Shown: piece by piece, positions 32,462-44,753 of the stretch
How positions within the stretch are numbered: the first letter of the stretch is position 1
Layout: each line of letters opens with the position of its first letter
From: Planctomycetaceae bacterium
GTDB lineage: Bacteria > Planctomycetota > Phycisphaerae > UBA1845 > UTPLA1
Length of the DNA: 54,105 nucleotides
Direction of reading: 5' to 3'
Assembly: GCA_011525745.1 (NCBI GenBank)
Contig: WYBU01000143.1
Location: 1 to 54,105, forward strand
The notes under the pieces: generated by a model
Told to the model about the DNA's origin: nothing
Seen by the model: only the letters and a program-made list of their open reading frames with translations
Databases searched by the model: none
Position numbers and translations under genes: made by a program

Positions 32462-33943
32462 CTACGTCGCTGGTCGCACGATCTTGCGTCGCCGCAGCAC
32501 CGCCAGCCCCCCGCACGTCGCCAGCGCCAACGCAGTTTGCACGATCAGCCCCGGCAGGACCGTAATGTGGGGAAAGTACCAGATCAATACCCACGCCCCG
32601 GCCGGCGAGCAGCCCATCAGCCACGACGGCTGTGTGGGACCGGATTCATCCGCATACACCGCCCGAATCATGTCGATCAGCGGGGGCAACGCCCACGTGA
32701 GAACCACCCACAACGTGACGATCCATCCGACGCGCTCGCGCAGGCCGTAAACGAACCGCAGCACGGCGCCGCCTGTCAACAGGGCGAGCAGCACGAACAC
32801 CAGCGACAGAAACGCGGTGCGCGCGTCTTTCATCATCAATGGCGTCGCGTCACCCGCCGACAGCGTCATGATCCCGATCGCCACCGTGGCGGCCAGCACC
32901 AGCACGAGCGCGTAATGCGTGGGTCGTCGGCCGGCCAGTGCCTCGTCGAGCGCCGCTCGCCGTTCCCAACGGGCCGAGTCCTGCGCGGCTGCGGCGATCG
33001 GGAACAGCGCAAACAGCGAAGTGACCGTCCATGTGGCGATCCACTGTATCGACACACCGAACTCCGCGCGGTCCCAATCGATGAATTGTCCTTCATACTC
33101 CGGCCACACGCGCAATCCGCTTCCCCCGAAGACCGCGACGAATGCCAACAGCATCAGCGCCAGCGGCCACGGAAAGGCCTGCACGTCTTCGCGCACGAAC
33201 CGCCGCGCCGCGGCAACGCAGAATATTCCGGCCAGTACAAGCTGCCCCGCCAGACTGAACAGGATCGTCGCGTCAAACGTCACCGTGCCGGTGACGTTGC
33301 GCAACATGCTCCACGTCGAAAAGAAACCCAGCAACAGGCCCAGGCCGGGCACGAGGAACAGCAGCGCCGTGCCGCCCGTCAGGCCCAACACCAGCAGAAT
33401 TGCGGCCACATTCGTCGGCCGTTTGGAGCTGAGGCCCGCCAGCAGGCTCATGGCCGAAATCGGCAACGCCAAACAGAGAATCACCGCCAGCCCCGCGGTC
33501 CACGCAAGCGGCGGGAACTCGCCGAACAGGCTGACCGCGATCGACAGCAGCCAGTTGGCCACCGTCAGCGGTAGCAGAACGATATTCGGTCCGCTCAGGT
33601 AGCCGACCACGGCCGACCAACCGGTCATGGGCGTCAGCCGATGCGAGTCGATCATCCCGCCGGTCAGGTCGCGCTGCACGGCGCGGCGCACGGAACTGGC
33701 GCCGACCAGGACGAGGATGGCCGCTTGCAGGATCAGCAGCACGAGCAACACGCCTCGCGCGAACGCTTGCGGACTCACGCCTCGCGGCGGCGCATCGTGC
33801 GGCAAAGCACGGTAGATGATCATCAACGCGGCGCCCGCGCCGAGGAAATAGACCCCTCCGATGGTCAGCGCCCGGCGCCACCCGCCCTGAAGCTGCGCCT
33901 GCACCCAACCCAGCGGATTCGACAATGCGCCGCTCGACTCCAT
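32462..33943 (-). CDS. ABC-2 type transporter permease
   Basis: The 493-residue integral membrane protein has about twelve hydrophobic helices. After a short N-terminus, the first helix is TIGGVYFLGAGAALMIIYRA, and a cytoplasmic loop RRAVQRDLTGGMIDSHRLTP precedes MTGWSAVVGYLSGPNIVLLP, the arrangement of ABC-2 exporters. The second half also carries helices, so it may be a fused pair of modules. The ATPase gene ends one base upstream on the same strand. The exported substrate is unknown. Basic residues near the C-terminus (LRRRKIVRPAT) are cytoplasmic. Confidence 0.75.
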   Translation of the reverse strand: MESSGALSNPLGWVQAQLQGGWRRALTIGGVYFLGAGAALMIIYRALPHDAPPRGVSPQAFARGVLLVLLILQAAILVLVGASSVRRAVQRDLTGGMIDSHRLTPMTGWSAVVGYLSGPNIVLLPLTVANWLLSIAVSLFGEFPPLAWTAGLAVILCLALPISAMSLLAGLSSKRPTNVAAILLVLGLTGGTALLFLVPGLGLLLGFFSTWSMLRNVTGTVTFDATILFSLAGQLVLAGIFCVAAARRFVREDVQAFPWPLALMLLAFVAVFGGSGLRVWPEYEGQFIDWDRAEFGVSIQWIATWTVTSLFALFPIAAAAQDSARWERRAALDEALAGRRPTHYALVLVLAATVAIGIMTLSAGDATPLMMKDARTAFLSLVFVLLALLTGGAVLRFVYGLRERVGWIVTLWVVLTWALPPLIDMIRAVYADESGPTQPSWLMGCSPAGAWVLIWYFPHITVLPGLIVQTALALATCGGLAVLRRRKIVRPAT

Positions 33944-33944
33944 C

Positions 33945-34883
33945 TCAATCCACCTGCCGGATTCCGGCTCGCAGATAGGCCTCTTCGAGATTCAGCTCCA
34001 GCGCCGAAAACGATGCCACCGGAAACCCGCGCCGCACCAGATCGGCCAGCAAAGCAGCGGCCTTGTCGGGATCGTCGGCATACTCGAACAACACCACCCG
34101 CCCGTCGACGCGCACGTTGCGGGCGCCCTCGATCTCCGGCAGCAGCACCGCGATCTCCGGCATGGGCCGCGCCAGCGTCAACCGATAGCGCGTCCAGTCC
34201 GCCGCGTGCCCCAACACGACCTCGGCCACAGTGCCGAACTGCCGCAGCCGGCCGGCTTCAATAATGCCGATGTGCGAGCAGTACTCATGCAGATCGGCCA
34301 GGATGTGCGAGCTGACGATCAGTGCCTTGCCCTGCTCGCGCAGGCTGGTCAAGAGTTGGCGAAATTGCACGCGCCCGGCGGGATCGAGGCCGGCGGATGG
34401 CTCGTCGAGCAGGATGAACGCCGGATCGGGCAGCAGCGTGCGGGCGATCGTCAGCCGCTGGCGCATGCCGCGCGACAGTGCCCCGACTTTCGCTGTACGC
34501 TTCTCGGAGAGCCAGAGCTGATCGAGCCAGAAGTCGATTCGCTCCTCGATCGTGTTTCGCGGCAGGCCGTAGGCGCGGCCGATTCCTTCGAGAAACTGCT
34601 CGACGCTGAGCGTTTCGTAGACCGGCGGTGTGTCCGGCGCGAAGCCGATCGCGCGCATCACGCCGCGGTTGAACGGCGTCAGTTCGGCGCCGAGCACGCG
34701 CACGCGGCCGGCCGCCAGCGGCTGGAGGCCGCACAAGGCTCGAAACAACGACGTCTTCCCCGCGCCGTTGGGACCGATGAGTCCCATGAGCTGCCCGGCT
34801 TCGAGGCGCAGATCGACGCCGCCGACGGCGACGAGCCGGTCGTAGTGAACGCGAATTCGCTCGGCTTCGAGAATGACCGTCAT
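33945..34883 (-). CDS. ABC transporter ATPase paired with an ABC-2 permease
   Basis: The 312-residue ATPase has Walker A GPNGAGKT (about 38-45), signature LSRGM (SRGMRQRLTIARTLL), Walker B AFILLDEPSAGLDPAGR and the switch histidine in SSHILADLHEYC. The LSRGM form and a C-terminal regulatory domain of about 90 residues (PMPEIAVLLPEIEGARNVRV and on) are typical of ABC-2 exporters of the drug, lipid or NatA type. It forms an operon with the permease gene one base downstream. The substrate cannot be inferred. Confidence 0.9.
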   Translation of the reverse strand: MTVILEAERIRVHYDRLVAVGGVDLRLEAGQLMGLIGPNGAGKTSLFRALCGLQPLAAGRVRVLGAELTPFNRGVMRAIGFAPDTPPVYETLSVEQFLEGIGRAYGLPRNTIEERIDFWLDQLWLSEKRTAKVGALSRGMRQRLTIARTLLPDPAFILLDEPSAGLDPAGRVQFRQLLTSLREQGKALIVSSHILADLHEYCSHIGIIEAGRLRQFGTVAEVVLGHAADWTRYRLTLARPMPEIAVLLPEIEGARNVRVDGRVVLFEYADDPDKAAALLADLVRRGFPVASFSALELNLEEAYLRAGIRQVD

Positions 34884-34971
34884 TCGTGCAGCGGCTCCGC
34901 CGGATTCATGGTCGGAATGTAGGGAACGCGTTCAACTGAGGCAAGATCGCGCGGTTCGCGAGTACCTGTGG

Positions 34972-35047
34972 GGTGGCACGGTCAAGCCCTCGCTCCGTGT
35001 GGGTTCGGCGAATCCCGGAAACGCCTGAGGCGAGGGCTTGGCCGTGT
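34972..35047 (+). repeat. Long-armed inverted repeat (CAAGCCCTCGCG family)
   Basis: GGTGGCACGGTCAAGCCCTC (34972-34991) pairs with GAGGCGAGGGCTTGGCCGTG (35027-35046) across a loop of about 35 bases. It is the closest match to the copy at 7547-7616; the loops differ. Confidence 0.75.
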
Positions 35048-35182
35048 TGCGTCTCGCTACGCGCGAGCGCGGCAATTCGGGCAAGTCAATTTCAGAGGTG
35101 CACCATGCCCGGATTGCGCTTGCCTCGCCAAAGCGGGCCGCTCGGCCGCGGTTTTCGCGAGCCTCGGAGCGGACATCTTCAA

Positions 35183-36130
35183 TCATGTCTCATCATCAAG
35201 AAAATCCGCCGCCCGCAGCCGTCGCCGATCGACAATCAGCCGCAGCACGTCCGGCCGCGCATAGTGCCCGGCTGGATCAAAATTGTGACGCTCCTCGCGC
35301 ACCCGAGCGGGATCGAGATCGGCCACCAGCAGTTCCTCGCGCCCCACGACCGGCTCAACCATCCAGCGACCATCCGGACCAGCGATGCACGAACCGCCGT
35401 CGCAGAGCATCTCGCCGGGCTGAGCGATCCGCTCGCGCAACGGCATGTCGGCTGGCAGATCCGATTCGCGCACGATCGCCGATGCCGACAGCACGAACGA
35501 TCGTGACTCCATCGCGACAAAACGCGTGATGTCTCGAGTCAGATTTGCCGAGCCCGGCCACAGCATGACGTGCAAATCTTCGCCCGCAGCGTACAGCGCC
35601 GCGCGGGCCAGCGGCAGCCAGTTCTCCCAGCAGTTCAGCGCGCCGAGCATGAACGGCCCGATCGCGTGCGTGACCAGCCCGGCGCCGTCGCCGATGCCCC
35701 ACGCGAGCCGTTCCTCATACGTCGGCATCAGCTTGCGATGAATCGACAGGGTTTTTCCGCCCCCGTCAATGACGACACGCGAGCAGAACAGACTGTGCCC
35801 GCCGCGGTCAGCCGCCCGCTCGGCGATGCCGAGCACAACCGCGATGCGTCCGCGCCGCGCCGCATCGCTGATCGGATCGAGATGGCCTCGATCGGGCGCC
35901 ACGGCCTGATCGAGATAGAGCGCATGAAGCGCTTTTTGTTCCGCATTATCAAACCGCGCGCCGTCCGTGCGGCAAATCCAGAGGGGATACGCGGGAATCA
36001 GCGCCTCGCCGAACGCCACGAGTTGGCAGCCCGCTTCCGCCGCGCGGTTAATGGCGGCCACGACGCGCGCGGTCGCAGCCTCGCGATTCAGGAACGCGGA
36101 TGCAATCTGGCCGATGGCGACCCGGAACAT
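35183..36130 (-). CDS. Nitrilase (carbon-nitrogen hydrolase, nitrilase branch)
   Basis: The 315-residue enzyme has the catalytic triad E42 (FGEALIPAYPLW), K133 (HRKLMPTYEERLAWGIGDG) and C167 (GALNCWENWLPLARAALY). The RKLMPTYEERL-x-W-G-x-GDG and CWEN-x-x-PLAR-x-ALY blocks are those of true nitrilases (nitrile to carboxylic acid plus ammonia) and the related cyanide-hydrolysing enzymes, rather than of amidases or omega-amidases. ATG 36130 is used because it starts the first strand (MFRVAIGQIAS); the upstream extension is not protein-like. It stands alone between repeat-filled gaps. No aldoxime dehydratase or nitrile hydratase is nearby. Confidence 0.9.
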   Translation of the reverse strand: MFRVAIGQIASAFLNREAATARVVAAINRAAEAGCQLVAFGEALIPAYPLWICRTDGARFDNAEQKALHALYLDQAVAPDRGHLDPISDAARRGRIAVVLGIAERAADRGGHSLFCSRVVIDGGGKTLSIHRKLMPTYEERLAWGIGDGAGLVTHAIGPFMLGALNCWENWLPLARAALYAAGEDLHVMLWPGSANLTRDITRFVAMESRSFVLSASAIVRESDLPADMPLRERIAQPGEMLCDGGSCIAGPDGRWMVEPVVGREELLVADLDPARVREERHNFDPAGHYARPDVLRLIVDRRRLRAADFLDDET

Positions 36131-36205
36131 GCCGACGCATTGTAGGCCGCTGCCCCTGCGCTTTGGGAAACGTCGATGCAACGCATCGGCACGTACGACG
36201 TTAGT

Positions 36206-36323
36206 ACTACAGCGTCGGATCGACGTCAAAGCCTAATCGGAACCCCCCGCGCATGCGGGGGACCGAAACCACGGGCTGCAAGCCCGTGCCACGCGGAAAG
36301 TACTCCCCGCGCAAGCGGGGGGA
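36206..36323 (+). repeat. Cluster of three repeat families before ubiD
   Basis: In order: a degenerate TACAGCGTCGGATCGACGTC element (36207-36226), the palindrome CCCCCGCGCATGCGGGGGA (about 36244-36262), the palindrome CACGGGCTGCAAGCCCGTG (36270-36289), and CCCCGCGCAAGCGGGGGG (about 36305-36322). All have partners elsewhere in the window. Confidence 0.7.
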
Positions 36324-36403
36324 CCGGTCCGAAGGGCCGGGTTTCCGACAATGAGCGCAGCAGTGATAGAATGCACGGCCGTTACCGTCGTTTACCGGAG
36401 CGA

Positions 36404-38055
36404 GTGAAAACCGTGCCCTATCCCGACCTTCAATCGTTTCTGCGTGACCTCGAGCAGCGCGGCCAACTTCGCCGCGTCCGCGTGCCGGTCGATCCCGAAC
36501 TCGAAATCACCGAAATCGCCGACCGCGTCAGCAAGTCTCCTTCGCCCGAGGGTGCGGCCGGCGCTCCGCGAACCGATCCTTTGCATGGCGGCCGGGGCGG
36601 CGTGGGGCTGCTGTTCGAGCAGGTGCGCGGCTCGGCGTTTCCGCTCGTGATCAACGCCTACGGCAGCTACGCGCGCGTCAAGCTCGCGCTGGGCTGCAAC
36701 ACGCTGGAAGAGTTGGCCGATCGCGTGCAACGTCTGGCCAAGCCCGAACCGCCCACGACGCTGATGGAGAAGATGAAAGCCCTGCCCGAACTGATGAAGC
36801 TTGCGTCGTTTCCGCCGAAAGTCGTCAAGCGCGGAATGTGTCAGGAAGTCGTGAAGACCGACGACGCCAATCTGTTCGATCTGCCTGCGATCAAATGCTG
36901 GCCGTTCGATGGGGGGGCGGATGAAGAAGTGATCGTGCAGTTCGAGCACGAAGGCACGACGAAGGGAACAGGGAACAGCGAACAGGAATCAGAGCGATGC
37001 GACGAAGCGACGAAGCGACGGAGCGACGAAGGGACGGTCACGCCATGCTCACATCCGGTGGGAAGGTACATCACCTTCGCCGGGATTTACACGAAGTCGT
37101 ACGACGGCCGCGAGCGAAACGTCGGGATGTACCGCATTCAGTTGCTGGGCCCGAAGGAAGCGGCGTTTCATTGCCACGTGCATCACGACGGCGCTCGCCA
37201 CCAGCGCCAGTGGGCCGCGCGCGGCGAGCCGATGCCAATGGCCGTCGTGCTCGGCGGCGAGAGCGTATTGCCCTACGCCGCCACCTGCCCGCTGCCGCCC
37301 GGCGTGTCGGAGTTGTTGTTCGCCGGCTTTCTCAATGGCGGCGCGATCGAGCTGACGCCTGCCAAGACGATTCCGCTCGAAGTGCCCGCCAACGCCGAAT
37401 TCGTCATCGAAGGCTGGGTCGATCCGCGCATGACCGTGCGCGAGGGTCCCTTCGGCGATCACACCGGCTTTTACAGTCTCGCGGCGCGGTACCCGCTGTT
37501 CCGCATCACCGCGATCACGCATCGGCGGAATCCCGTTTTCCCCGCCACGATCGTCGGCAAGCCGCCGATGGAGGACTATTACCTGGGCAAGGCCACCGAG
37601 CGCGTTTTCCTGCCGCTGCTTCAGATGCTGATTCCCGACGTCATCGACTACCACCTGCCGATGTTCGGCGCGTTCCACAACTGCGCGTTCGTCCGCATTC
37701 GCAAGGAATATCCGTATCAGGCCCGCCGCGTCATGTCCTCGATCTGGGGCGCGGGGCAGATGAGCTTCACCAAGTTCATCATCGTCGTCGACGAGGACGT
37801 CAACGTACACGACGAGCAGGCCGTGCTGTTTGCGATGGGCGCCAACGTCGATCCGCGCCGTGACACGATGATTGTCGATGGTCCGATGGACATCCTCGAC
37901 CACGCCACGCCCTACCTGGCGGCCGGCAGCAAGATCGGCATCGACGCCACGCGCAAGATCCCCGGCGAAGGCGTCGTGCGAGACTGGCCAACGGAACTGA
38001 CCATGTGTGGCGAAGTCCGCGAGCTGGTCACGCGCCGCTGGCGCGAGTACGGCCT

Positions 38056-38059
<4 letters not shown>
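36404..38059 (+). CDS. ubiD: UbiD-family prenylated-FMN decarboxylase with a 36-residue insertion
   Basis: The 551-residue protein (from GTG 36404; GTG 36413 and ATG 36371 are alternatives) matches the UbiD family, which decarboxylates aromatic or unsaturated acids with prenylated FMN. It begins YPDLQSFLRDLEQRGQLRRV. The metal and cofactor site NVGMYRIQLLG, the acidic motif VREGPFGDHTGFYS and the C-terminal GSKIGIDATRKIPGEG are all present. Between QFEHEG and RYITFAGIYTK, normally continuous, lie 36 extra residues (TTKGTGNSEQESERCDEATK and on). The pathway may be quinone synthesis but is not shown by context. The stop overlaps the epimerase start. Confidence 0.9.
36956..37063 (+). repeat. 108-bp in-frame insertion within ubiD, with 8-bp microrepeats
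   Basis: The segment is exactly 36 codons and contains four consecutive units of GCGACGAA or GCGACGGA starting at 36999, 37007, 37015 and 37023. Flanking codons rejoin to a normal UbiD sequence if it is removed. Its composition (Glu, Ser, Thr, Arg) is unlike the surrounding enzyme. Confidence 0.75.
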
Positions 38060-38778
<719 letters not shown>

Positions 38779-38929
38779 AATAATCCGAGCTGCGAATGCC
38801 GCCGCCCCATTCCTCCGGAAAGCGCCGCGCTGATGGCGGAACCCCGCGAGATTCGGCTCCGTGCCACGTTTATAACAATTGAATCCGCGTCATGTATGCG
38901 GAATAATTGGGTGCAGAAGGCGGCATGGT

Positions 38930-39433
38930 ATGTCGATTCCCAAAGAGCAGCCGGATCGCGACGGCGCCTTGCCGCCCGACACGCGCATTGCCGATGGCGG
39001 CGTCGCGCTTCGCCGCGAGCCGTTCCTGTTTCGCCGCTGCTTGTTCCCCAACCTATACACGTGGTTCGTATTCCTTGCCGCGATGGACGTGATCTTCACG
39101 ACGCTCATACTGTGGATCGGCGGGCGCGAACTGAACTGGCTGGCCGATCACGTGTTGCAGCGATACGGGGTGCCGGGGGCCGTGGCCGTGAAGTTCGGCG
39201 CGGTGATTCTCGTCGTGATCATATGTGAGTTCATCGGCCGCTTACGCCATTCCACCGGTCGCAGGCTGGCCGAGTGGTCGGTGGCCATCAGTACGATTCC
39301 GGTTGCGCTGGCGTTCATTCAGCTTCTCGTGACTCCGCGACACAAGTTGATCGAGGGACCGCCCGATCCCGCCTCCATCCGCGTGCTGGCGCCGCTGCCG
39401 CGCCCCGGCGATCGCCTGCCGCCGGGCGAGTAA
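38930..39433 (+). CDS. DUF5658-like membrane protein
   Basis: The 167-residue protein has three to four hydrophobic helices. PNLYTWFVFLAAMDVIFTTL continuing ILWIGGRELNWLA and YGVPGAVAVKFGAVILVVII form the DUF5658-type pattern, a small membrane domain frequent in planctomycetes. A third helix, WSVAISTIPVALAFIQLLV, follows, then a Pro-rich tail. The start ATG 38930 has AAGG upstream; a longer frame opens at 38879. Function unknown. It follows the epimerase by about 150 bases. Confidence 0.65.
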   Translation: MSIPKEQPDRDGALPPDTRIADGGVALRREPFLFRRCLFPNLYTWFVFLAAMDVIFTTLILWIGGRELNWLADHVLQRYGVPGAVAVKFGAVILVVIICEFIGRLRHSTGRRLAEWSVAISTIPVALAFIQLLVTPRHKLIEGPPDPASIRVLAPLPRPGDRLPPGE

Positions 39434-39451
39434 GCGCGGCCGTGGCGGACT

Positions 39452-39482
39452 TAACCGAACCGCGACCGTGAGAGAGCGGCGG
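39452..39482 (+). repeat. Interspersed repeat (GAACCGCGACCGTGAGGGAGC family)
   Basis: TAACCGAACCGCGACCGTGA continuing GAGAGCGGCGG lies between two convergent genes. It is nearly identical to the copy at 6381-6410. Confidence 0.75.
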
Positions 39483-39581
39483 AAGACGCCGCGAAGACGC
39501 CAGCCTGCACTATTCATCACGGTAAAGAGCATTGAATAGCGGCAACGCCTTGACCATGCCATACTCCAACAATGGAGCGGC

Positions 39582-41948
39582 CTACAGCAGTGCGACCGGA
39601 TCGACGTCGACGGTCAGCGTCCTGACACGGGCCTTGAACGCATTCTCTGATCGCAACCGATCCAGCGCCGACAACAATGCCGACGCCGATTCGAAAGTCA
39701 GGATCACCTCGTACCGGTACTGATTCCGCAGTCGCGGCAACGCGCAGGGCTGGGCGTCCCAGATGCGCGTCGGCATGCCCGCGGCGAAAAGTCGCTCGCG
39801 CAGCGCCGACGCCAGCCCGATCGCGCCGTCCCGCGCCCGCGTCAGCCGCGCGTCGGCCAGCACGATCCGCATCATGCGCGTCGCCGGCGGCAGCGCCGCT
39901 TTTTTTCGCAAACCCAGTTCCTCGGCTGCGAATCGCTCGTAGTCCTGGTTCAGCGCGTGGCGGATCGTCGGCAGATCGGCGTTGAACGTCTGCACCACCA
40001 CGTCGCCGCCCCGATGCGACCGGCCGCTGCGCCCGGCCACCTGCAACACAAGCTGAAAGGTCCGCTCGGTGCTGCGGAAGTCGTCAATCGCCAGGGCGGT
40101 GTCGGCGCTGACGATGCCGACGAACGACACGAACGGATAGTCCAACCCCTTGGCGATCATCTGCGTGCCGACCAGCACGTCCAACTCGCGCCGCTCGAAG
40201 CGGCCCAGCACGTCGGCGTAGTCGGATGGCTTGACCATCACGTCGCTGTCCATCCTCGCCGCACGGACGTTGGGAAACTTGACGCGCAGCTCCTCTTCCA
40301 CGCGCTCGGTGCCCATGCCGAAGCGCACCAGCGTCCCGCCGCAGCCGGCCATGCCGCATTTCCGCGGGACGGGCATCCGTTCGTGGCAGTAATGACAGTG
40401 GACCAGGTCGGTGCCCTGATGAAACACGACATAGACGCCGCAGTTCGGGCAGACGATCGGCGTCAGGCATTTCGGACAAAACAGGTAATTGGCGTAACCT
40501 CGGCGGTTCAACAGCAAGATTGCCTGTTCGCCCCGGTCGAGCGTCGCCTTGAGATATCGCTCCATTTCCTCCGACAACAGCGTGACGCGCTTGACGCGGC
40601 GATGTTCGGCCCGCATGTCCACCAGGTGCAGACGCGGCGGAGCGAGGTCGGCGACGCGCCGCGGCAGCCGCAGCAGTTCGTAGTGGGGCAGCCGGCCGAC
40701 GTTGTGCCACGTTTCCAGCGACGGCGTGGCGGAGCCGAGCACGACGGGGATCGATTCGATCTGCCCGCGCTTGATGGCCACGTCGCGCGTGTGGTAGCGC
40801 GGCGCGGCCTGGTTCTTGAAGCTCGCCTCGTGCTCTTCGTCGACGATGATGACGCCCGGCCGCGGGCAAGGCGCGAAGACCGCCGAGCGCGGGCCGATGA
40901 CCACCTCAACCCGCCCGGCGGCGATGGCCGTCCAGGCGCGCGAACGCTGCGCCGGCGTCATGCCGCTGTGCAGCACCGCGACGCGGGCGAAGCGCTTCGT
41001 CAATCGCTGCACGACCTGCGTCGTCAGGGCGATCTCGGGCACGAGCAGAATCGCCTGTCGGCCTTCGGCCAGCGCGTGGCGCATGGCGCGAACATAGACT
41101 TCGGTCTTGCCGCTGCCCGTGACGCCGAACAGCAGAAACACGCGGAACTGTCGCGCGGCCACGGCCGCGATGACGCGTTCGGCGGCGGCGTATTGCTCGG
41201 GGTTCAGGTCGAATGCCGGCTCGTCGGGCGCCACGCTGGGCCAGTCCGGCTCGCGCGGCTCGCGGCAAATCTCGACGGAGATCAGTCCGGCGCGCTTCAG
41301 CGACCTGATGACGGCGTTGGAGGCGCCGACCGATTCGCGCAGCAACTCGACGGAAATCGGCCCGGCGTCCTGCGCTTGTGCTTTTGCTCCTTTTTGTCCG
41401 GCGCTGTCTGTGTTCGAAGACGCGGCTGGCTCCCGCGCCTTTCGAAGCAGGTCGATGACGGCGCGCTGCCGCTTCGATTTCGCTTCGTCCTCGGCCGGCG
41501 GCCGCAGCAACCGCACATAGCGCACGTTGCGGTGCCCGCTGACGCCGCGCGCCGCCAGCGGCGCGACGACCGACAGCGTCGGCCCGATCGGGCAGGCGTA
41601 ATAGCGCGCGATCCACCGCCCCAGTTCGAGCATCTCGGTCGACAACAGCGGCTTTTCGTCGATGATTTCCGCAACCGCGCGCAGCGTTGCGTCCCACTCG
41701 CCCTCACTGCGCTCGATGCAGTAGCCCGGCGTCAGCCTCCCCGTCGCGCCGATCGGCACGCGCACGCGCACGCCGGGAACGACGCGCTCAGTCAACTCAT
41801 CAGGAATGATGTAGGAATAAACGCGATCGATCGGCGCCAGCGGCGCGACGCCGGCAATCGGCCCCCGCCGCGCCACCGGCGCATCAAACAGCGGCGCACC
41901 GCCCGCGCGCGTCGCGGGTTTCGTCGGCGGAATCAGATAGTCGGCCAC
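39582..41948 (-). CDS. priA: Primosomal protein N' (PriA helicase)
   Basis: The 788-residue 3'-5' helicase restarts stalled replication forks. After an N-terminal 3'BD domain ([20 protein letters not shown]) come Walker A GVTGSGKT at 275-282, the helicase box DEEH at 370-373, and a zinc-binding insert with four Cys pairs (CPKC, CPNC, CHYC, C-x-x-x-x-C) within [20 protein letters not shown] and on. The C-terminal helicase motifs ([28 protein letters not shown]) are intact. Residues about 179-194 ([16 protein letters not shown]) use AT-rich codons unlike the rest and may be a small insertion. It is divergent from uvrB with 50 bases between the starts. Confidence 0.95.
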   Translation of the reverse strand: MADYLIPPTKPATRAGGAPLFDAPVARRGPIAGVAPLAPIDRVYSYIIPDELTERVVPGVRVRVPIGATGRLTPGYCIERSEGEWDATLRAVAEIIDEKPLLSTEMLELGRWIARYYACPIGPTLSVVAPLAARGVSGHRNVRYVRLLRPPAEDEAKSKRQRAVIDLLRKAREPAASSNTDSAGQKGAKAQAQDAGPISVELLRESVGASNAVIRSLKRAGLISVEICREPREPDWPSVAPDEPAFDLNPEQYAAAERVIAAVAARQFRVFLLFGVTGSGKTEVYVRAMRHALAEGRQAILLVPEIALTTQVVQRLTKRFARVAVLHSGMTPAQRSRAWTAIAAGRVEVVIGPRSAVFAPCPRPGVIIVDEEHEASFKNQAAPRYHTRDVAIKRGQIESIPVVLGSATPSLETWHNVGRLPHYELLRLPRRVADLAPPRLHLVDMRAEHRRVKRVTLLSEEMERYLKATLDRGEQAILLLNRRGYANYLFCPKCLTPIVCPNCGVYVVFHQGTDLVHCHYCHERMPVPRKCGMAGCGGTLVRFGMGTERVEEELRVKFPNVRAARMDSDVMVKPSDYADVLGRFERRELDVLVGTQMIAKGLDYPFVSFVGIVSADTALAIDDFRSTERTFQLVLQVAGRSGRSHRGGDVVVQTFNADLPTIRHALNQDYERFAAEELGLRKKAALPPATRMMRIVLADARLTRARDGAIGLASALRERLFAAGMPTRIWDAQPCALPRLRNQYRYEVILTFESASALLSALDRLRSENAFKARVRTLTVDVDPVALL

Positions 41949-41998
41949 GGGGAGAGTGTAACGCGGGGGCGATTCCGCCGGCGTACAATGGAGACGCC

Positions 41999-43987
<1,989 letters not shown>

Positions 43988-44245
43988 TAACGGGCAGGAC
44001 CGATGAACCGGCGGGCAGCCCCAGCGCCCCGCCAATTCGTGACCCCGGTTGACGATTACGGCGGTCGATTCTTGGTACGATCGGCACGAAGAATCGGCGC
44101 AGCAGGTTAATTGGAGACTCTTTCATCCAAAATCCGTCCGTGGGTCGCAAGAATTGTCGAAGCCGAGGGATTATTCCCTTGGCAATTTCGAAAAACCTTT
44201 GCAGAATGCCGCATGGTGCGGGGGCTACCCAAAGAGGGCTCCAAA

Positions 44246-44647
44246 ATGATCAGAAGCAAGTCGAGTGCTTACGGGCTTCTTGCGATTTATGAGATCGCAA
44301 AAGCGTCACAGAGCGACAAGGCGTCGACGGGAATTCTTGCGCGCGACGTTGCGCGCAAATACAAGTTGCCGACCGCTTATGTCGCCAAGGTCATGAGTCA
44401 TCTCGCCAAGCACGGTGTGCTTGATTCGGAGCGCGGTCCCAACGGCGGATTTCGCCTCGCGCGACGGGCCGAAAAGATCACGCTGTGGGATGTGCTTGAG
44501 GCATCCGGCGCCTTGACGGCCGACCATGGCGACCGCCTCAAGCAGTACCCGCCGGCCGTTCGCAAGATGCTCAATCGCGCGTACGAGCAGATCATGGCCA
44601 GCGTCCAGAGCGCGGCAAGCACGTCAACCGTGGCGGACATGCTCTAG
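44246..44647 (+). CDS. Rrf2-family transcriptional regulator without Fe-S cysteines
   Basis: The 133-residue winged-helix protein starts MIRSKSSAYGLLAIYEIAKA, with the recognition region ILARDVARKYKLPTAYVAKV and the wing HGVLDSERGPNGGFRLAR, which is the Rrf2 signature. IscR, NsrR and RirA ligate an Fe-S cluster through three cysteines after the wing; this protein has no cysteine at all, so it must sense something else or act constitutively. ATG 44246 is preceded by GAGGG; the frame opens further upstream at 44111 without protein-like sequence. The target is unknown; no iron-sulfur genes are adjacent. Confidence 0.85.
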   Translation: MIRSKSSAYGLLAIYEIAKASQSDKASTGILARDVARKYKLPTAYVAKVMSHLAKHGVLDSERGPNGGFRLARRAEKITLWDVLEASGALTADHGDRLKQYPPAVRKMLNRAYEQIMASVQSAASTSTVADML

Positions 44648-44753
44648 CGGCCTGATCAAGCGTGCACGCATTGAACTCGTCGAGGGTCGTTTGCGCGCCG
44701 CGAACATCGCGTCAGGGTGATTGCCCGGACCGCCGTCGTTTGTAAAATGTCTG

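Noticed and set aside
41984..41989. TACAAT as the uvrB -10 element with an SOS box
   Set aside because: No matching -35 and no LexA-type palindrome could be found in the 50-base divergent gap; kept only as a remark in the uvrB entry.
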